From Emiliania huxleyi CCMP1516 (lineage: Eukaryota; Haptophyta; Isochrysidales; Noelaerhabdaceae): 64,000 bases of DNA. The notes under the pieces were generated by a model, which saw only the letters and a program-made list of their open reading frames with translations, searched no databases and had not been told where the DNA came from. Position numbers and translations under genes: made by a program. The DNA lies in contig NW_005197198.1 of the NCBI RefSeq assembly GCF_000372725.1, forward strand, positions 535,152-599,151, read 5' to 3'. Below, in pieces: positions 22,571 through 33,303 of this stretch (position 1 is the stretch's first letter; each line of letters starts with the position of its first letter).

Positions 22571-25500
22571 TCAGTCAAGCTCGACCAACTGTGCCTTGAC
22601 TGAGTCCTTGGCCGTCCGTGGGCGGCGCCCCTCTCCGCCGGCGGCAGCGGCGGCGCCTCGCCTCGGGGGCGGTCCGGGCCGCTGGTGCCCTCTGCCGCTC
22701 CTGCTCATGCCGCCCTCCTCTGCATCCTCCCCCCTCTCCTCCGCCTCCTCGTTGCCGGTGCCGCTCTCCCGCGCTCTCTCTCCCACCCTCGCCGCGCCGC
22801 CCCTGCCGCGCCGCCCTTTCCGCAGCCGGTGCGGCGTCGAGGGCGGTTGCAGCTGCTCCGCCTCGAGCGCCGCGTCGACCTCCTCGCTCGCGTTCGGCGC
22901 GCCGAGCCGGCGCGGAGCCCCTCTCCGCTCGCCACCCGTGAGCCGGCGAGCAGCGGCGCACCAGAGCGCGAACCACAACGGGAGGGAGATGATCGCCGCA
23001 GCTTCGGCCGGCGATGGGCCGGCGCTCTCGTCCGCAGCGCCGCCCGCGTGCCCCCCGCCAGCACCGGCAGCCTGCGCCCGCGGCGCCTCGGGGCGGCTCG
23101 CCCCTGGAAGGGGATTGTCCGTCGGCTCGTTCCAGCCGCACCAGTCGAAGAGCTGCTCGAGGTAGCCGCGCGACAAGACGAGCAGCCGCGACTGGGCGTC
23201 CGAGACGCCGTAGCCGACGAGCAGCTTCTCGGCGCGGCTCCCGTCTTGCAGGCCGGTGGGCGGGAGGGAGAGCGCGCTGGGGAAGGCCGTCGGGGGCAGA
23301 GGCAGCGCGCGCGAGACGGCCGTCACTCGAAAGGGAGGCGCCGACGCGAAGGTGTAGGCGAGGGTGGCGTAGTCGCCGGCGTCGTCCAGCGTGTGCATCA
23401 GCGCGAGGAAGGAGTCGTCGCTGTACCGCACCGCCGTGGCGGAGCCGTGGATTCGGAGGGAGCCTTCCCCCGCCAGGCGGTTGAGAGGCGGGAAGGAGGC
23501 CGTCGACCAGAGCCTCTCGCACATGCCGTCGCCGAGGCGGGAGAGGAGCACGGCGTGCGGGAAGAGCGAGTACACAAGGTGCAGCTGCGACCCCACCGTG
23601 AAGGCGATCCAGTTCTTCTCGGGCCGGTGAGCCTCGCCGCACTGCAACCGCACAGCGACGCCGCGGCCTGTCGAGGCGAGCCGCGCGCCGTCCCCGCTCA
23701 GGTACATCTGAGGCACCGCGTCCGCGTTGCTCGAGCGGCGCTCGCACGCCGGCCGGTGCTGCGTCGGCGGGCGGCTCGAGAAGAGGAGCGCGAAGGGGTC
23801 CGTGGCCGGAGTCGTGGCGGGAGAGGCGGAGGGCCGCCGCCTCGCCGCCGGCCCGAGGGCGAGCAGCTTCGGGTCCTCCGGCCCGTCGACCACAGAGCGG
23901 AGGAGGGTCCGGTTGGCGGGCACGTACCGAGGCGCCGCCTGGCAGAGGGGCGACCACGCCTGCCGCGCCGCGCTCAGGCTGGCGACAGGACCAACGCGCC
24001 GCAGCGGAGGGAGCGAGGAGAGGCCCCACGAGGGCACCTAGTTCCCACAGTTGATGATCGATTCATCACTAACCATTGTCAGGTAGGAGGGGCCCCACGG
24101 CGGCACCTCCCACCCGTGCCACGCCTCTGCACTCCCCACCGCCTCGGACGCCTCGAGGACGATGTCCGAGTGCCACGTGGTCGTGAGCTGCGTCACCTCC
24201 TCCCCCGACCACAGCCCGCGCTGCGAGGAGCACGCCGTGCCGTGGAGCCGCGCGGCGCGGACGAGAGTGGCGCGGCTGCGGTTGGGCCCTCCACCCACCC
24301 ACAGCAGGCTCGGGTTGATGAGCCGCCGCCCGCCCTCCGACCCGCCACCCTCGACGCTCCAGTTGAGCGCCACGTCCACCGCGCCGCCGTGCCGCAAGAC
24401 CACAACGGGTGGAGGCAGCGGCGGCGGCGGTCCGGGCGGCGGGCAAGCCGGAGGAGGCGAGGCGCCCCGCCCCGCCGCCCAGGGCCTCTGCCGCACCGAG
24501 GCGTCGAGCTGCGCCGCGGCGCAGAGGAGCGCCGCGACAGCGAAAGGGGCGGCGGCGCGAGCGGGGCCGCTGAGCCGCACCCAGAGCTGCGCGGCGGGCC
24601 GCGTGATGAGGCGCGCGCAGAGGTACGAGAGGGGGAGCAGGAGGAGGAAGAAGAGGGCGAGGTCGACCAGCCCGAGCCGCGGCGTGGGCCACGCGGCGAT
24701 GACGAGCATGTGCACCACGTACTGCGCGTAGGCGACCTCGCCCAAGCTGCGGTCTAGCGCGCGGCTGCAGAGCCTCGCCAGCGGGTCGGGCGGGAGGGCG
24801 GAGGCGGGCGCGGCGTGGGAGGTGCAGAGGCCGAAGAGGAGGAGGCCCTGCAGCGGGAGGAGGACCGACAGGCGCGCGGAGAGCTTGAAGCCGACCGGGC
24901 GCAGCGCGGGCAGGCTGAAGAGGAGCAGCAAGCCAGTGAGGCCGACCGAGGCGCCGTGGGAGGCGGCAGCAGCGACCAGCCGGCGGAGCGGCGCCGACCC
25001 TGACTCGCCTCGAGCGGCGTCGGCGGCGAGCGCGAGCTGGCGCGTGCGGGCGAGGCACATGCCGTACACAAAGACGTGGAGGTAGCACAGGGGGTGGAAC
25101 TTGAGGAAAGCCACCGCGAGGTCGAGACTAGTGCCGCTCGCCCCCGTCCGGTGCGCGCGGTACCACTCGGGGTCGCCACCGAGGCAGGCGGGGAAGGCGA
25201 CGGCGAGCCAGGGCAGCGAGGAGCAGAGGAGGAGGAGGGCGCACGCGCGCTCGAGGCTCGTGACGGTGCGCTCGAGGAGGCGGCAGGCGGGGCCGAAGGC
25301 GAGCCAGAAGGCGAGAAGGGCAGAGAGGAACCAGCAGTGCACCTGGCACGAGCGGGTACCCCGACGGTGGCTCGAGAGGACCCGAGACTGGGTGGGAGAA
25401 AGGGGGGGGGCGGGGGGGGAAGTGGACCTGCACGGTCCGTTCGGGCAGCGCCGGGTGCCAGCTCTGCACGAGGAAGCTCTGCGCGGCGAGCTCGTACCTG

Positions 25501-26276
25501 TGTGTTCACAGGACCGCACAGTGTGAAGAGATGCCCGTCGCGGCTCGAGGCTCCGCGCAGGCAGCGCCCACCACTCTGGGAGCTGCCTGCCCTGGCCGAC
25601 GCGGAGCAGCAGGGCCGCAGCGAGGCCGGCAGAGTACAGGGGGTAGATGGTGGCGGCGCGCTTGGCGACGAAGCCCGCCGCGCTGTCTGGCTGCTTGGAG
25701 GAGGACAGCCGCGCGTGCGTCAGGACGAGGCCTGCGAGCATGAAGAAGAAGGGGACCCACGAGAAGCCCCACGAGCTGAGGTAGTCTCGCCCTAACACAC
25801 GAGCAGAGGTCCCCTTCTTTTACATACCTAACACACGAGCAGACGTCGTCTCGCGCGCCCGACGGGACGAGCCGCTGCGACTGGTAGAGATGGCCGAGGA
25901 CGATGTGGACGCTAGCGAGCATGCGAGCCGCCCCGAGGCCGGGCAGCCAGCCGCTGCCTTGGCGAGGCCACGGCGCGAGAGGGCGGCCCACCAGCGCCGA
26001 CCGCTCGGTCGCTGGAGGCGAGGGCGCGCCCGCCTCGGACGGGCCGAGCAGCGCGCACAGCGCCAGCGCTGCGGCCGCGAGGCCAACGGCCCCCGCTCTC
26101 GCGTACGGTCCTGCCGGCCACCGCGACGCCGCCTCCCGGCTCGGCTCCTTCGGACCTGGCGGCGGCGTGGCGCGCTCCCTCTTCCGCCGCTCGGCGATCG
26201 CCCTCGCCTCCTCCAGCAGCCTCGCTGGGCAGCGCGGCAGTGAGGGAGCCGACGGCGGTGCCGCAGGGGAGGTGGA

Positions 26277-26357
<81 letters not shown>

Positions 26358-26492
26358 CGCCGCCGCGGCATGCGGCCCTCGCCGCTCGAATCGGCACGGC
26401 CGGAACTGGGCGCACTCAAAGTCCCGACACTCGAACGAGTCGGTGGCGCAGACGCGGTCGTAAAAGGCGCACCCGCAGTCCTCGCAGCCCAT
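22571..26492 (-). CDS. Acyltransferase-3 membrane protein fused to a lumenal five-bladed-propeller-like (GH130/GH43-type) domain
   Basis: Start at ATG 26492 (MGCEDCGCAFYDRV), a Cys-rich head followed by an (EGG)n tract. The acyltransferase-3 signature follows: LGAARMLASVHIVLGHLYQS (the conserved His), then YLSSWGFSWVPFFFMLAGLV, LVQSWHPALPE, HWFLSALLAFWLAF and many membrane helices. After a Pro-rich linker comes INPSLLWVGGG, EDPKLLALG, EKNWIAFTVGSQLHLVYSLF, RIHGSATAVRYSDDSFLALM, and LLVGYGVSDAQSRLLV, a pattern of GH130/GH43-like propellers. A final membrane helix (IISLPLWFALWCAAA) precedes a basic tail. Introns include 24038-24073, only 36 nt, ending in an in-frame TAG that splicing removes. 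It likely O-acylates glycans in the secretory pathway. It may be one transcript with the upstream gene. Confidence 0.7.
26270..26360 (-). repeat. Coding 9-bp minisatellite encoding (EGG)n
   Basis: About nine copies of CTCGCCGCC(CT) on the plus strand, read as Glu-Gly-Gly repeats in the N-terminal region of the acyltransferase. The copy number is likely variable. Confidence 0.9.
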
Positions 26493-26564
26493 GCGGACAG
26501 TCGAGGCGCCGCCGACGACGGCCTAGGAGCATCGCAACTTAGCTTCAAGATCCGACCTCTCTAG

Positions 26565-29500
26565 CTAGAATGTGCACGCCCAAGCGACGGCGGCTGCCTT
26601 GCACGCCGGTGCGAAAGACGCCTCCTCTGGGCAGCCGGCCAGCCGCAGCAGCGCACGCGCCTGCGGGAGGGCGTTGAGGAGCCCCCACGCGAGCCAGAGG
26701 TGGAGGAGCGGCGACATGTGGCCCTCGAGCACCTCGTCCGGCCGCGACAGACCGAGGCCGTACACGTCCGCCACCTGACCCAGGGTGACGGACCGCACAA
26801 TGAGAGCCATCGCTGGCTGGAGAGCTCGAGGCCGCATGCACGTCTGCCGCACCCGCAGCGAGAGCGCGGCGGTGGGCGGGAGCGCCGCCGCCGCTCGCGG
26901 CACCTAATCGCTCGGGCGTGGATGATCGAGGTCAGACCCTGCAAGTCAACTAGTCAGGTTGCCTGCCGCCACTTCTCGTGCTCGCGGCGCCTCGTCCCGC
27001 ACGGCCGCGTTGATAGCGGCGATGCGCTCGAAGCTCCAGTAGTGGGGCAGCGCCTGCAGGAAGGTTCCGCGAAGGGTCTCACGCAAGGCTGGTGACGCGG
27101 GAAGAGCTACAGGGGTGCGGCAGCACCGTCAGCGTGCCAACGAAGACCGTGCAGGGGAGAGGCAGGCCGCCACCTCCACCTCCCGCCCCGCCGCCGCCGC
27201 AGAGCGCGGCGTCCGCCTCGCGCAGAAACGCGCGCAGCTCGGCGACGAAGGCGTCCTTCATCGGCGCGGGCCCGAGCTTGAGCAAGTCTTGCCGCTCGTC
27301 GCACCTGTTGTGTGTTGAAGGAGAGAGGGGGGGAGGGGGGGGGGGGGAGGGGGTCAGACCGTGCTTGTTCGGTGCGAGCCTTGAGCGGGGACAGGCCGCT
27401 CGCACCACATGTTCATGCCACAGTAGTCGTACGCGAGGCCGACCTGCGAGGACGCAATCTGCGGGTGATCTCGCCGGTGACGAAAGCCGGTGATGATCTC
27501 GGGCTGATCTCGGGTGTTCATCTCGGGAGATCTCGGGCGATCTCGGCCGATCTCGGGCGATCTCGGGCGATCTCGGGCGATCTCGGGCGATCTCGGGNNN
27601 NNNNNNNNNNNNNNNNNNNNNNNNNNNNNNNNNNNNNNNNNNNNNNNNNNNNNNNNNNNNNNNNNNNNNNNNNNNNNNNNNNNNNNNNNNNNNNNNNNNN
27701 NNNNNNNNNNNNNNNNNNNNNNNNNNNNNNNNNNNNNNNNNNNNNNNNNNNNNNNNNAGGCCAGCTCAAAGTCGGCGAGGGTTAGCCGCGCCTCGCTCTG
27801 CCGTCCATCGTGCGCGTGGGACGAGCTGAGGAAGACCTCAAGCGTGAGCAGCGCGTGGCCGACGCGGAAGCCTGCAGCTTTCATGCAGTCAAGCGCGTCC
27901 GCAAGGCTCAAGGCTCGGCGCTGCGAGGTCGGCCTTCTCCGCAGTGACGCGCAAGTCCGTGTGGAGAAGGAGGCCCGGCTGCAGCGCGTTGGCGAGAGCC
28001 ATGTACCTGTGACGAACAGCCACCAGAGTGAACCAAGTGATGCTCAAGACTCCTTCCTCTCGTTAGGGGCATGCACGTCATGAAGGCGTTGCTCTTGCCC
28101 GCCACCACCGTCCAGCCGCCAGACAGGATGCGCATCATCTCGGCGGGTTCGAGGACAGACACGAAGCAAGACCTACCGTAGTTCCATGCCCTCCTCGCCA
28201 GCTCATCACTCGCCAGGGCTCGAGGAGGCCGCGACACGGAAGCGAGACCGGCCGGCGGGGACGTACGTGTCCCCCTCGAAAGTGCCCCCCGCGAAGGACG
28301 GGTCGACACAGCGCGGCGTGTTGGCGGCGCACGACGCGGAGAGCGCCGCCGCCGCCGCCTCCTCCCCTGAGGGCGTCGCGAGGTCGACGCCGGCCAGAGG
28401 GCAGCCGTCGGCGAGGCCTGGCGCACAATGATGTGGTGGCTCAGTCGGCCACCTCGGGGCGTCTGTGAAGTGGGCAGAGCCACGGCGGGGACCCGAGACG
28501 ACAGAGTCGGCGAGCAGAAGCTCCGCCTAAGTTCGTAGCCGGTTCGCACCGAGTCAAAGGGGCGGATTCACGAGGCGCGTGTGGTTTGCAGCAGAGCTCC
28601 GCCTCCGCCTCCGCCTCCGCCGCTAGCCCGAGCGCCGGCGAGCAGCGGGCGGGCGCACGCAGCTGGCAGATACCGAGGGAGAGGACGAACCCGCCGCACG
28701 AGCCGCCTACTCTCCATCCCTCGTGCGTCGAGGCAACCACTACTGCTCACTGCTAGTACTACTCTGTTAGCCTGACTGCTGGCACCACTCCCGGCAACTG
28801 CTGCTGCTGCTACTACTACTACTCCTGCCACTACTACGACTCCTTGCCTGACTGCTGGCACCACTCCTGGCAACTGCTGCTGCTGCTACTACTACTACTC
28901 CTGCCACTACTACGACTCCTTGCCTGACTGCTGGCACCACTCCTGGCACTGCCTCGCAGACGGGGAGGCGCCCGCGGGCAGACGGCGCGCCAGATCGGCC
29001 CGCGCGACCGCGGGAGGCCACCACCCCTCGTCGACGCCTCGCGCCAGGACGGACGCCTGCGCGACCACTGCGGTGCGCTCGCTCCTCGCGCAGCTCCGGA
29101 GGCCTCCGCCGTACACGAACCCTGCCGCGTGGCACGGCCTGCCGCTCGCTGCGAGGGCGACGGCTCGCCGCGCGGCGTCCACCGCTGCCGAGTCGGCGAG
29201 CAGCCCGGTCGGAAACCGCACGCCCAGCCGCGAGCCGCACGCGCGCGCCCCAGACGAAAAGCCCGCCTCGCCGGCCGGCTCGTCGAGCGGCGCCGGACGC
29301 GGCTCGTCGGCGCCGAGAGCGCCCATCAGGAGGCAGCGCGTGTCGCCGCGCGCAGCGTGCGTCCAGACCTCACAGCCCGGCGTCAGCTGGCACAGCTCTC
29401 GGCACGCGAGCGGGCTGCTCACTCTCCGGTCGCCGTGAGTGAGTGCGACCGGCGACCAGCGCGACGCGTTGGCGTAGCAGGCGCCCGCGCACGCCATCCC

Positions 29501-29640
29501 GATCAGGGGAGCGTACGCGGACGCGCCGAGGCGCACATCTCCGTACGGCACGAGGAGGTCGTTGGGACAAGAGGCGGCGACCATCTCTGGAGCGTCCTCT
29601 GGAGGGAGCCGCCCTGGACGCCGTGCTATCTCATAAAAAA
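26565..29640 (-). CDS. PAN/apple-domain protein with a PC-esterase-like (TBL-type) region; exons partly mapped
   Basis: Minus-strand exons run from about 29620 to a stop near 26565. The 5' exons carry CRELCQLTPGCEVWTHAARG and CQEWCQQSG, PAN/apple-like Cys motifs. Further exons read SCAANTPRCVDPSFAGGTFE, GGWTVVAGKSNAFMTCM, GHALLTLEVFLSSSHAHDG, VGLAYDYCGMNMWCE, FLQALPHYWSFERIAAINAA and DVYGLGLSRPDEVLEGHMSP. The last resembles the R-x-D...H end of PC-esterase/TBL glycan O-acyl enzymes, although the expected GDS appears as AGKS. The gap at 27598-27757 removes part of an exon or intron. The acyltransferase-3 gene follows only about 70 bp downstream on the same strand, which fits a shared role in glycan O-acylation. 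Family assignment is tentative. Confidence 0.45.
27500..27597. repeat. Intronic 10-bp array (GCGATCTCGG)n next to a gap
   Basis: At least eight units of GATCTCGGGC run into the assembly gap. The tract is probably longer than shown and caused the gap. Confidence 0.9.
27598..27757. other. Assembly gap (N)
   Basis: Run of undetermined bases following the 10-bp array. Confidence 0.99.
28770..28950. repeat. 76-bp tandem repeat carrying an exon end and a GC donor
   Basis: Units start at 28770, 28846 and 28922, the third partial. Each contains, on the minus strand, the exon end CQEWCQQS, the junction TCAG|GCAAGGAG, and trinucleotide runs (AGT/AGC). The coding end of a PAN exon and the start of its intron are therefore triplicated. 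Confidence 0.85.
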
Positions 29641-29659
29641 TTCCCTCGCGGCGTGCCAC

Positions 29660-30400
29660 CAATGGATGCCGTTTGCGCTGCAGCGACTGTCGGTGGTGCA
29701 GCTCTGGACGGCGCTCGCGGACGGGGCGCTTGGTGCGGCGTCGCGCGGCCGCGAGGTACCGCGGCAGGAGGCTAGCGGGATGGGGGGCTCTAAGGGGGGA
29801 AGGGAGCGGGGGGGGCGCCCATAGCCTCGCCGGCTCTCTTGCCAGGCATGCAACGTTGTCGATTACTTCCACCACGGCGGCGGCCAGAGCGGCATTCCTG
29901 AGGGCCACAACTACTTGTGCGACAACATCAAAGTGGACGGCTATCTGGAGATCACAACTCCGTCCGCCGGCTGCACGCTCATCACGGGGCTGCGAGAGGG
30001 GACTGGCGACGACAATCCCGCGACGTGGGACGACGTCGTCGTCGAAGCCGACGGCGAGTTCACTTGCGAGGACTACGACGTGTGCCCAAGCAGCGGCGTC
30101 TCCGGGTTTGCTCGGGGACCGGGCGACGGAGTTGTCGACGTACAGACGTGCGCCACGGATGGCAGCGAGGGGGCCGGCCTCTTCCCCTCCAGCACAGACA
30201 TCAGTCCGTGGCTGCGCGGGAAGCCGATGCGCTACACGATGCCCAAGTTTGTGTGCTTCACGTACGCGGCCGGGACGAGCAGCTTTGAGTTGACGTATCG
30301 CGTCGGGCCAGGGGTAGGCGCCCCTCACTACGGCCGCAACTTCTTCTTCTCGGGCGCGAGCGTCATCGCCCAAGACGACGCCTGCGCCGACAGCCGCTAG
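29660..30400 (+). CDS. Small Cys-containing protein of unknown family
   Basis: A clear exon follows the acceptor TTGCCAG at 29845 and reads from 29846 to a stop at 30398-30400. It contains NVVDYFHHGGGQSGIPEGHN, CDNIKVDGYLEI, CEDYDVCPSSGVSGF, RYTMPKFVCFTYAAG and HYGRNFFFSGASVI. It looks like a secreted or lumenal beta-rich domain with several Cys, but I do not recognise it. A candidate first exon with an ATG near 29662-29669 lies upstream, and its frame and donor are uncertain. It is divergent from the minus-strand PAN gene, whose 5' end lies close to or overlaps this first exon. Confidence 0.5.
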
Positions 30401-31059
30401 AGGCCTGGTTTGGGACGTCGTCCCGTGGCTCGTCTTCCACGAGCGCCCTCGGGCCCGCGTCGTAACTTTAGAGGAGCCCGCAAGGGACACGGCCTTCTTG
30501 GTCCGCGGGATGTGGACCCATTTCAAGCCCATGACACAATTTGCATGTACATGTACATGTCATGTTGTTGCTGTACGACGGTGTTACGCTATATGTGCAT
30601 GCGTGCGTACTTCTTACCCACTGGCTTTATATCCATCTTGTGTGTTACTCTTCTCTTGCCAACTGGCCAGAGTGCGATTGTGTGTGTGCGGGAGTTGGTT
30701 TGTCGGGAGGGAGGGGCAGGCTGCTCACCCACGTGCACCGGGCCAGTGCTTGCACTTTGAATGCCGTGGGGCTCCTGCCCGTGTCCGGGTGTGGAGATGC
30801 GAGGGTCGCCCCCCCTTGCCCCACCACTTTGTGTGTGTGTGGAGAAATTTACCTTACCTTATACGTTACCAACCGTCTTGTAGCTGCTAGCTCCGGGGCC
30901 CGCGCCCTTGCGGCCTTGGCGCGGCGCGCGGCTCGGTGGCTTGTGGCTTGAGAGTTAAGACATTTTTTGATCTCGGTCTCGCTCAGGCTCTTTTTTTCCA
31001 CGTCACACGACCGACGCAACACCCCGTCACACGTTTACGTGTACGTAGTCTCGCTTTCT
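30401..31059. other. Convergent intergenic region
   Basis: Lower GC, with a short CATGTA/CATG alternating tract at 30543-30565 and GTGTGT runs near 30825. No coding signal recognised. Confidence 0.5.
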
Positions 31060-32652
31060 CTACGACGGCTCCACCGCCGGTCTGATGGGCGCAGTCGCCG
31101 GCGACAACACTCCGTGCCGCACTAGCTGCCGCCTGACGAGGCGGGAGGCGAGCGCGCGGCCGTAGGGGATATAGGAGAGCATGTACCACGTGAGTGCGGC
31201 GAACTGGAGGAGGATGAAGAGCAGCGCGAGGATGGCGAGCCGCAGCCAAAAGATGGAGAGCAGCGTGCCTAGTCCCAGACTACTAGTCGTGGAATGAAGT
31301 GAGGCGAGGGACGGGGGAGGGGGAGAGCAGGTGGGCGAGCGGAGGAGAGAGAGCAGCGAGCCTGCGAGCGTGAGCAGGTAGGCGAGCGAGGCAGCACGCC
31401 GCTCCTTTGCGAACATGGTGCGGCACTGGCGTGCCGGGCCGACCAGGAAGGAGGAGGCGCCGAGCGAGAGGATGTTGCCGAGGGTGTACTTGAGTGCAAA
31501 CGGGACGGGGTTGCCTGGCGTCAAGCAACACCAGTTGAGGTTGCCAGCATGTCGTCGAACGCAGGGCGGAGCAGGGGCAGCAGCGGCTTGGCGAAAGGAG
31601 AGGAGGTGTCTCGGAGGTATCTCGGAGGTGTCTCAGGGGTGCTCAGAGGTGTCTCAGAGGAGTCTCAGAGGTGTCTCGGAGGTGTCTAGCAGGGGCTGCC
31701 GAGCAGCAGCTTGGCAAAGGAGAGAAAGGAGCCGAGCGAGAGGAGAGCGCCTGCTCAGCTCCCGAGGTGTGAAGGGGCACCGGGTTCGAGCTGGGTAGAG
31801 CGAGGCGAGGAGAGGGGCCGATGAGCATGCAGCACGCACAGCCGATCAGCCGCTGCTTGTAGCTGAGCGCCGGGCAGCACGGGCACACCTTCATCGACAC
31901 CAGCTCACCTCTCAGCGTTGAGACATGCAGCGATGCATTTGGCCAGGGCTGCACTGGGCCAGGGCTGCACTGGGCCAGGGCTGCACTGGGCCAGGGCTGC
32001 ACTGGGCCAGGGCTGCACTGGGCCAGGGCTGCATCGGCGCGCCTTCATCGGCGGCTCCTGCTCCATGCCAGGCACAGAGAGCCCGCTCGCAGACGCAGCG
32101 GCGGTCAGCGCGCCTAGAGGGAGCTCAGGCATGGTGTCGGACCGGATCCCGACCGCGTTGAGAGCGCGAGCCGCTCGGCCAACCTCCCGCGCCCTTGGCT
32201 CCCTCTTTGATCCGGCCGACGCCGCTCGAGCCGGCCGCGACGGCGGTGCGAAGTCCCTCGGCGCCCCTCGTCTTGGCCTGCCGCGCGCCGTCCATGCCCT
32301 GGCTCAGGCCCGACTTGCCCGCCTCGCCCAGCTGGCCCAGGCGCGAGCCAAAGTAGCCGAGGGAAGGGAGCTGACTCAGGCCGGAGTTGAGCCGGTCGCG
32401 GGCTCCGCTGACGAGGCTCCGCTGCTCGCTGTCGGCGTCGGAACCGGACTCGCAGCCCGGATCGGGACCGCCCTCGGTGCTAGGCGCCTCGAGGCGGCTC
32501 CTCGCCGTCTCAGCAAGCGCGGCCGCCCGCTCCTTGATCTTTGAGACGTCTATGCTCGCCGCCTTTTGGCGCGCGCTCTCGAGCGAGCTCTGAGCCTCGA
32601 CCTGCAGCGCTAGCGCGCGCGCCTTCAGCCGGTCCTTCAGGCTCTCGCTCAT
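31060..32652 (-). CDS. SFT2-family vesicle transport protein
   Basis: Six exons (32652-32193, 32113-32043, 31888-31819, 31750-31700, 31514-31362, 31268-31060) join in frame to 338 codons, 337 aa. The N-terminal half (MSESLKDRLKARALALQVEA) is a charged helix. The SFT2 domain is unmistakable after splicing: CPALSYKQRLIGCACCMLIG, LLLGNPVPFALKYTLGNILS, FLVGPARQCRTMF, and TLLSIFW through WYMLSYIPYGRA, with four membrane helices. SFT2 proteins act in endosome-to-Golgi fusion. All five introns have GC donors and AG acceptors, fixed by the conserved protein. Introns 31889-32042 and 31515-31699 contain tandem arrays, and intron 31269-31361 begins and ends in near-identical AGGCNCGCTGCTCTC. Confidence 0.88.
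31600..31690. repeat. Intronic array of GTCTCGGAGGT-type units
   Basis: About eight units with a period of 10-11 bp in an SFT2 intron. Read in the gene sense it is CCGAGACACCT, the same core as in the SET gene intron at 6310-6440. Confidence 0.85.
31933..32032. repeat. 16-bp intronic tandem array CTGCACTGGGCCAGGG
   Basis: About six near-perfect copies in the second SFT2 intron. Confidence 0.95.
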
Positions 32653-33303
32653 GGGTGGCACTGTGAGTTGTGTTCTAGGTCTGTTGTTTGCAAAGCAAGA
32701 CGCAGCGCTGTGACTTATGCGGGGGCGTGCAGCACGGGAAAAAATCCGCGGGCTCATTGGGATAGCGGCCCAACTCGTGATACCGGGTCGTAGGCCACTA
32801 GTTTCCCGCAGGTCGCCCGCTCGCTGCTCTGATGAGCGCGGCTTCCGCTGCTCTCTCCTTCACCTGGCCCTGACGCCGCTCCTCGTCCTTGGCCGCGCCA
32901 GGCTCTCCTACTGCGCCAGCCCTTCGGCTGCACCAGTTCTTTCTTCTGGGATGTCAGGGATTCTGCGTAGCCCTTCCTGGTGGAGGCGCGCGCGATTCCG
33001 TGACTCTTCTTTTACGCGCCAATGTACCCTCGAACGAAGGTTCAATCCAATTTTTCTTTTTGCGGGGGCCCGCCGCTTAGGCTAGGACTCAACATACTCG
33101 GGCTTTCATCCCAAGCTGTCACTCCCCTTTCTCCCGGCCGAGGTGGGGCGCGCGCGGGGGCGGCGGGTGTGCGGGATGTCTGTGGGCCCGAGAGCGATAT
33201 GCCATGACCCATGTCCGCCTTGCGTTTGTTTTCATAACATCGAAGGCTAAGCTCAAAAAAAATACTTTGCGTTCCGGACTTGCTCCCCGTCGCGGCGCGC
33301 GAT

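Noticed and set aside
28600-28960. Ser-rich or Gly-rich domains from the CTG/CTA triplet runs
   Set aside because: The runs lie in tandem 76-bp units that are better read as exon end plus intron.
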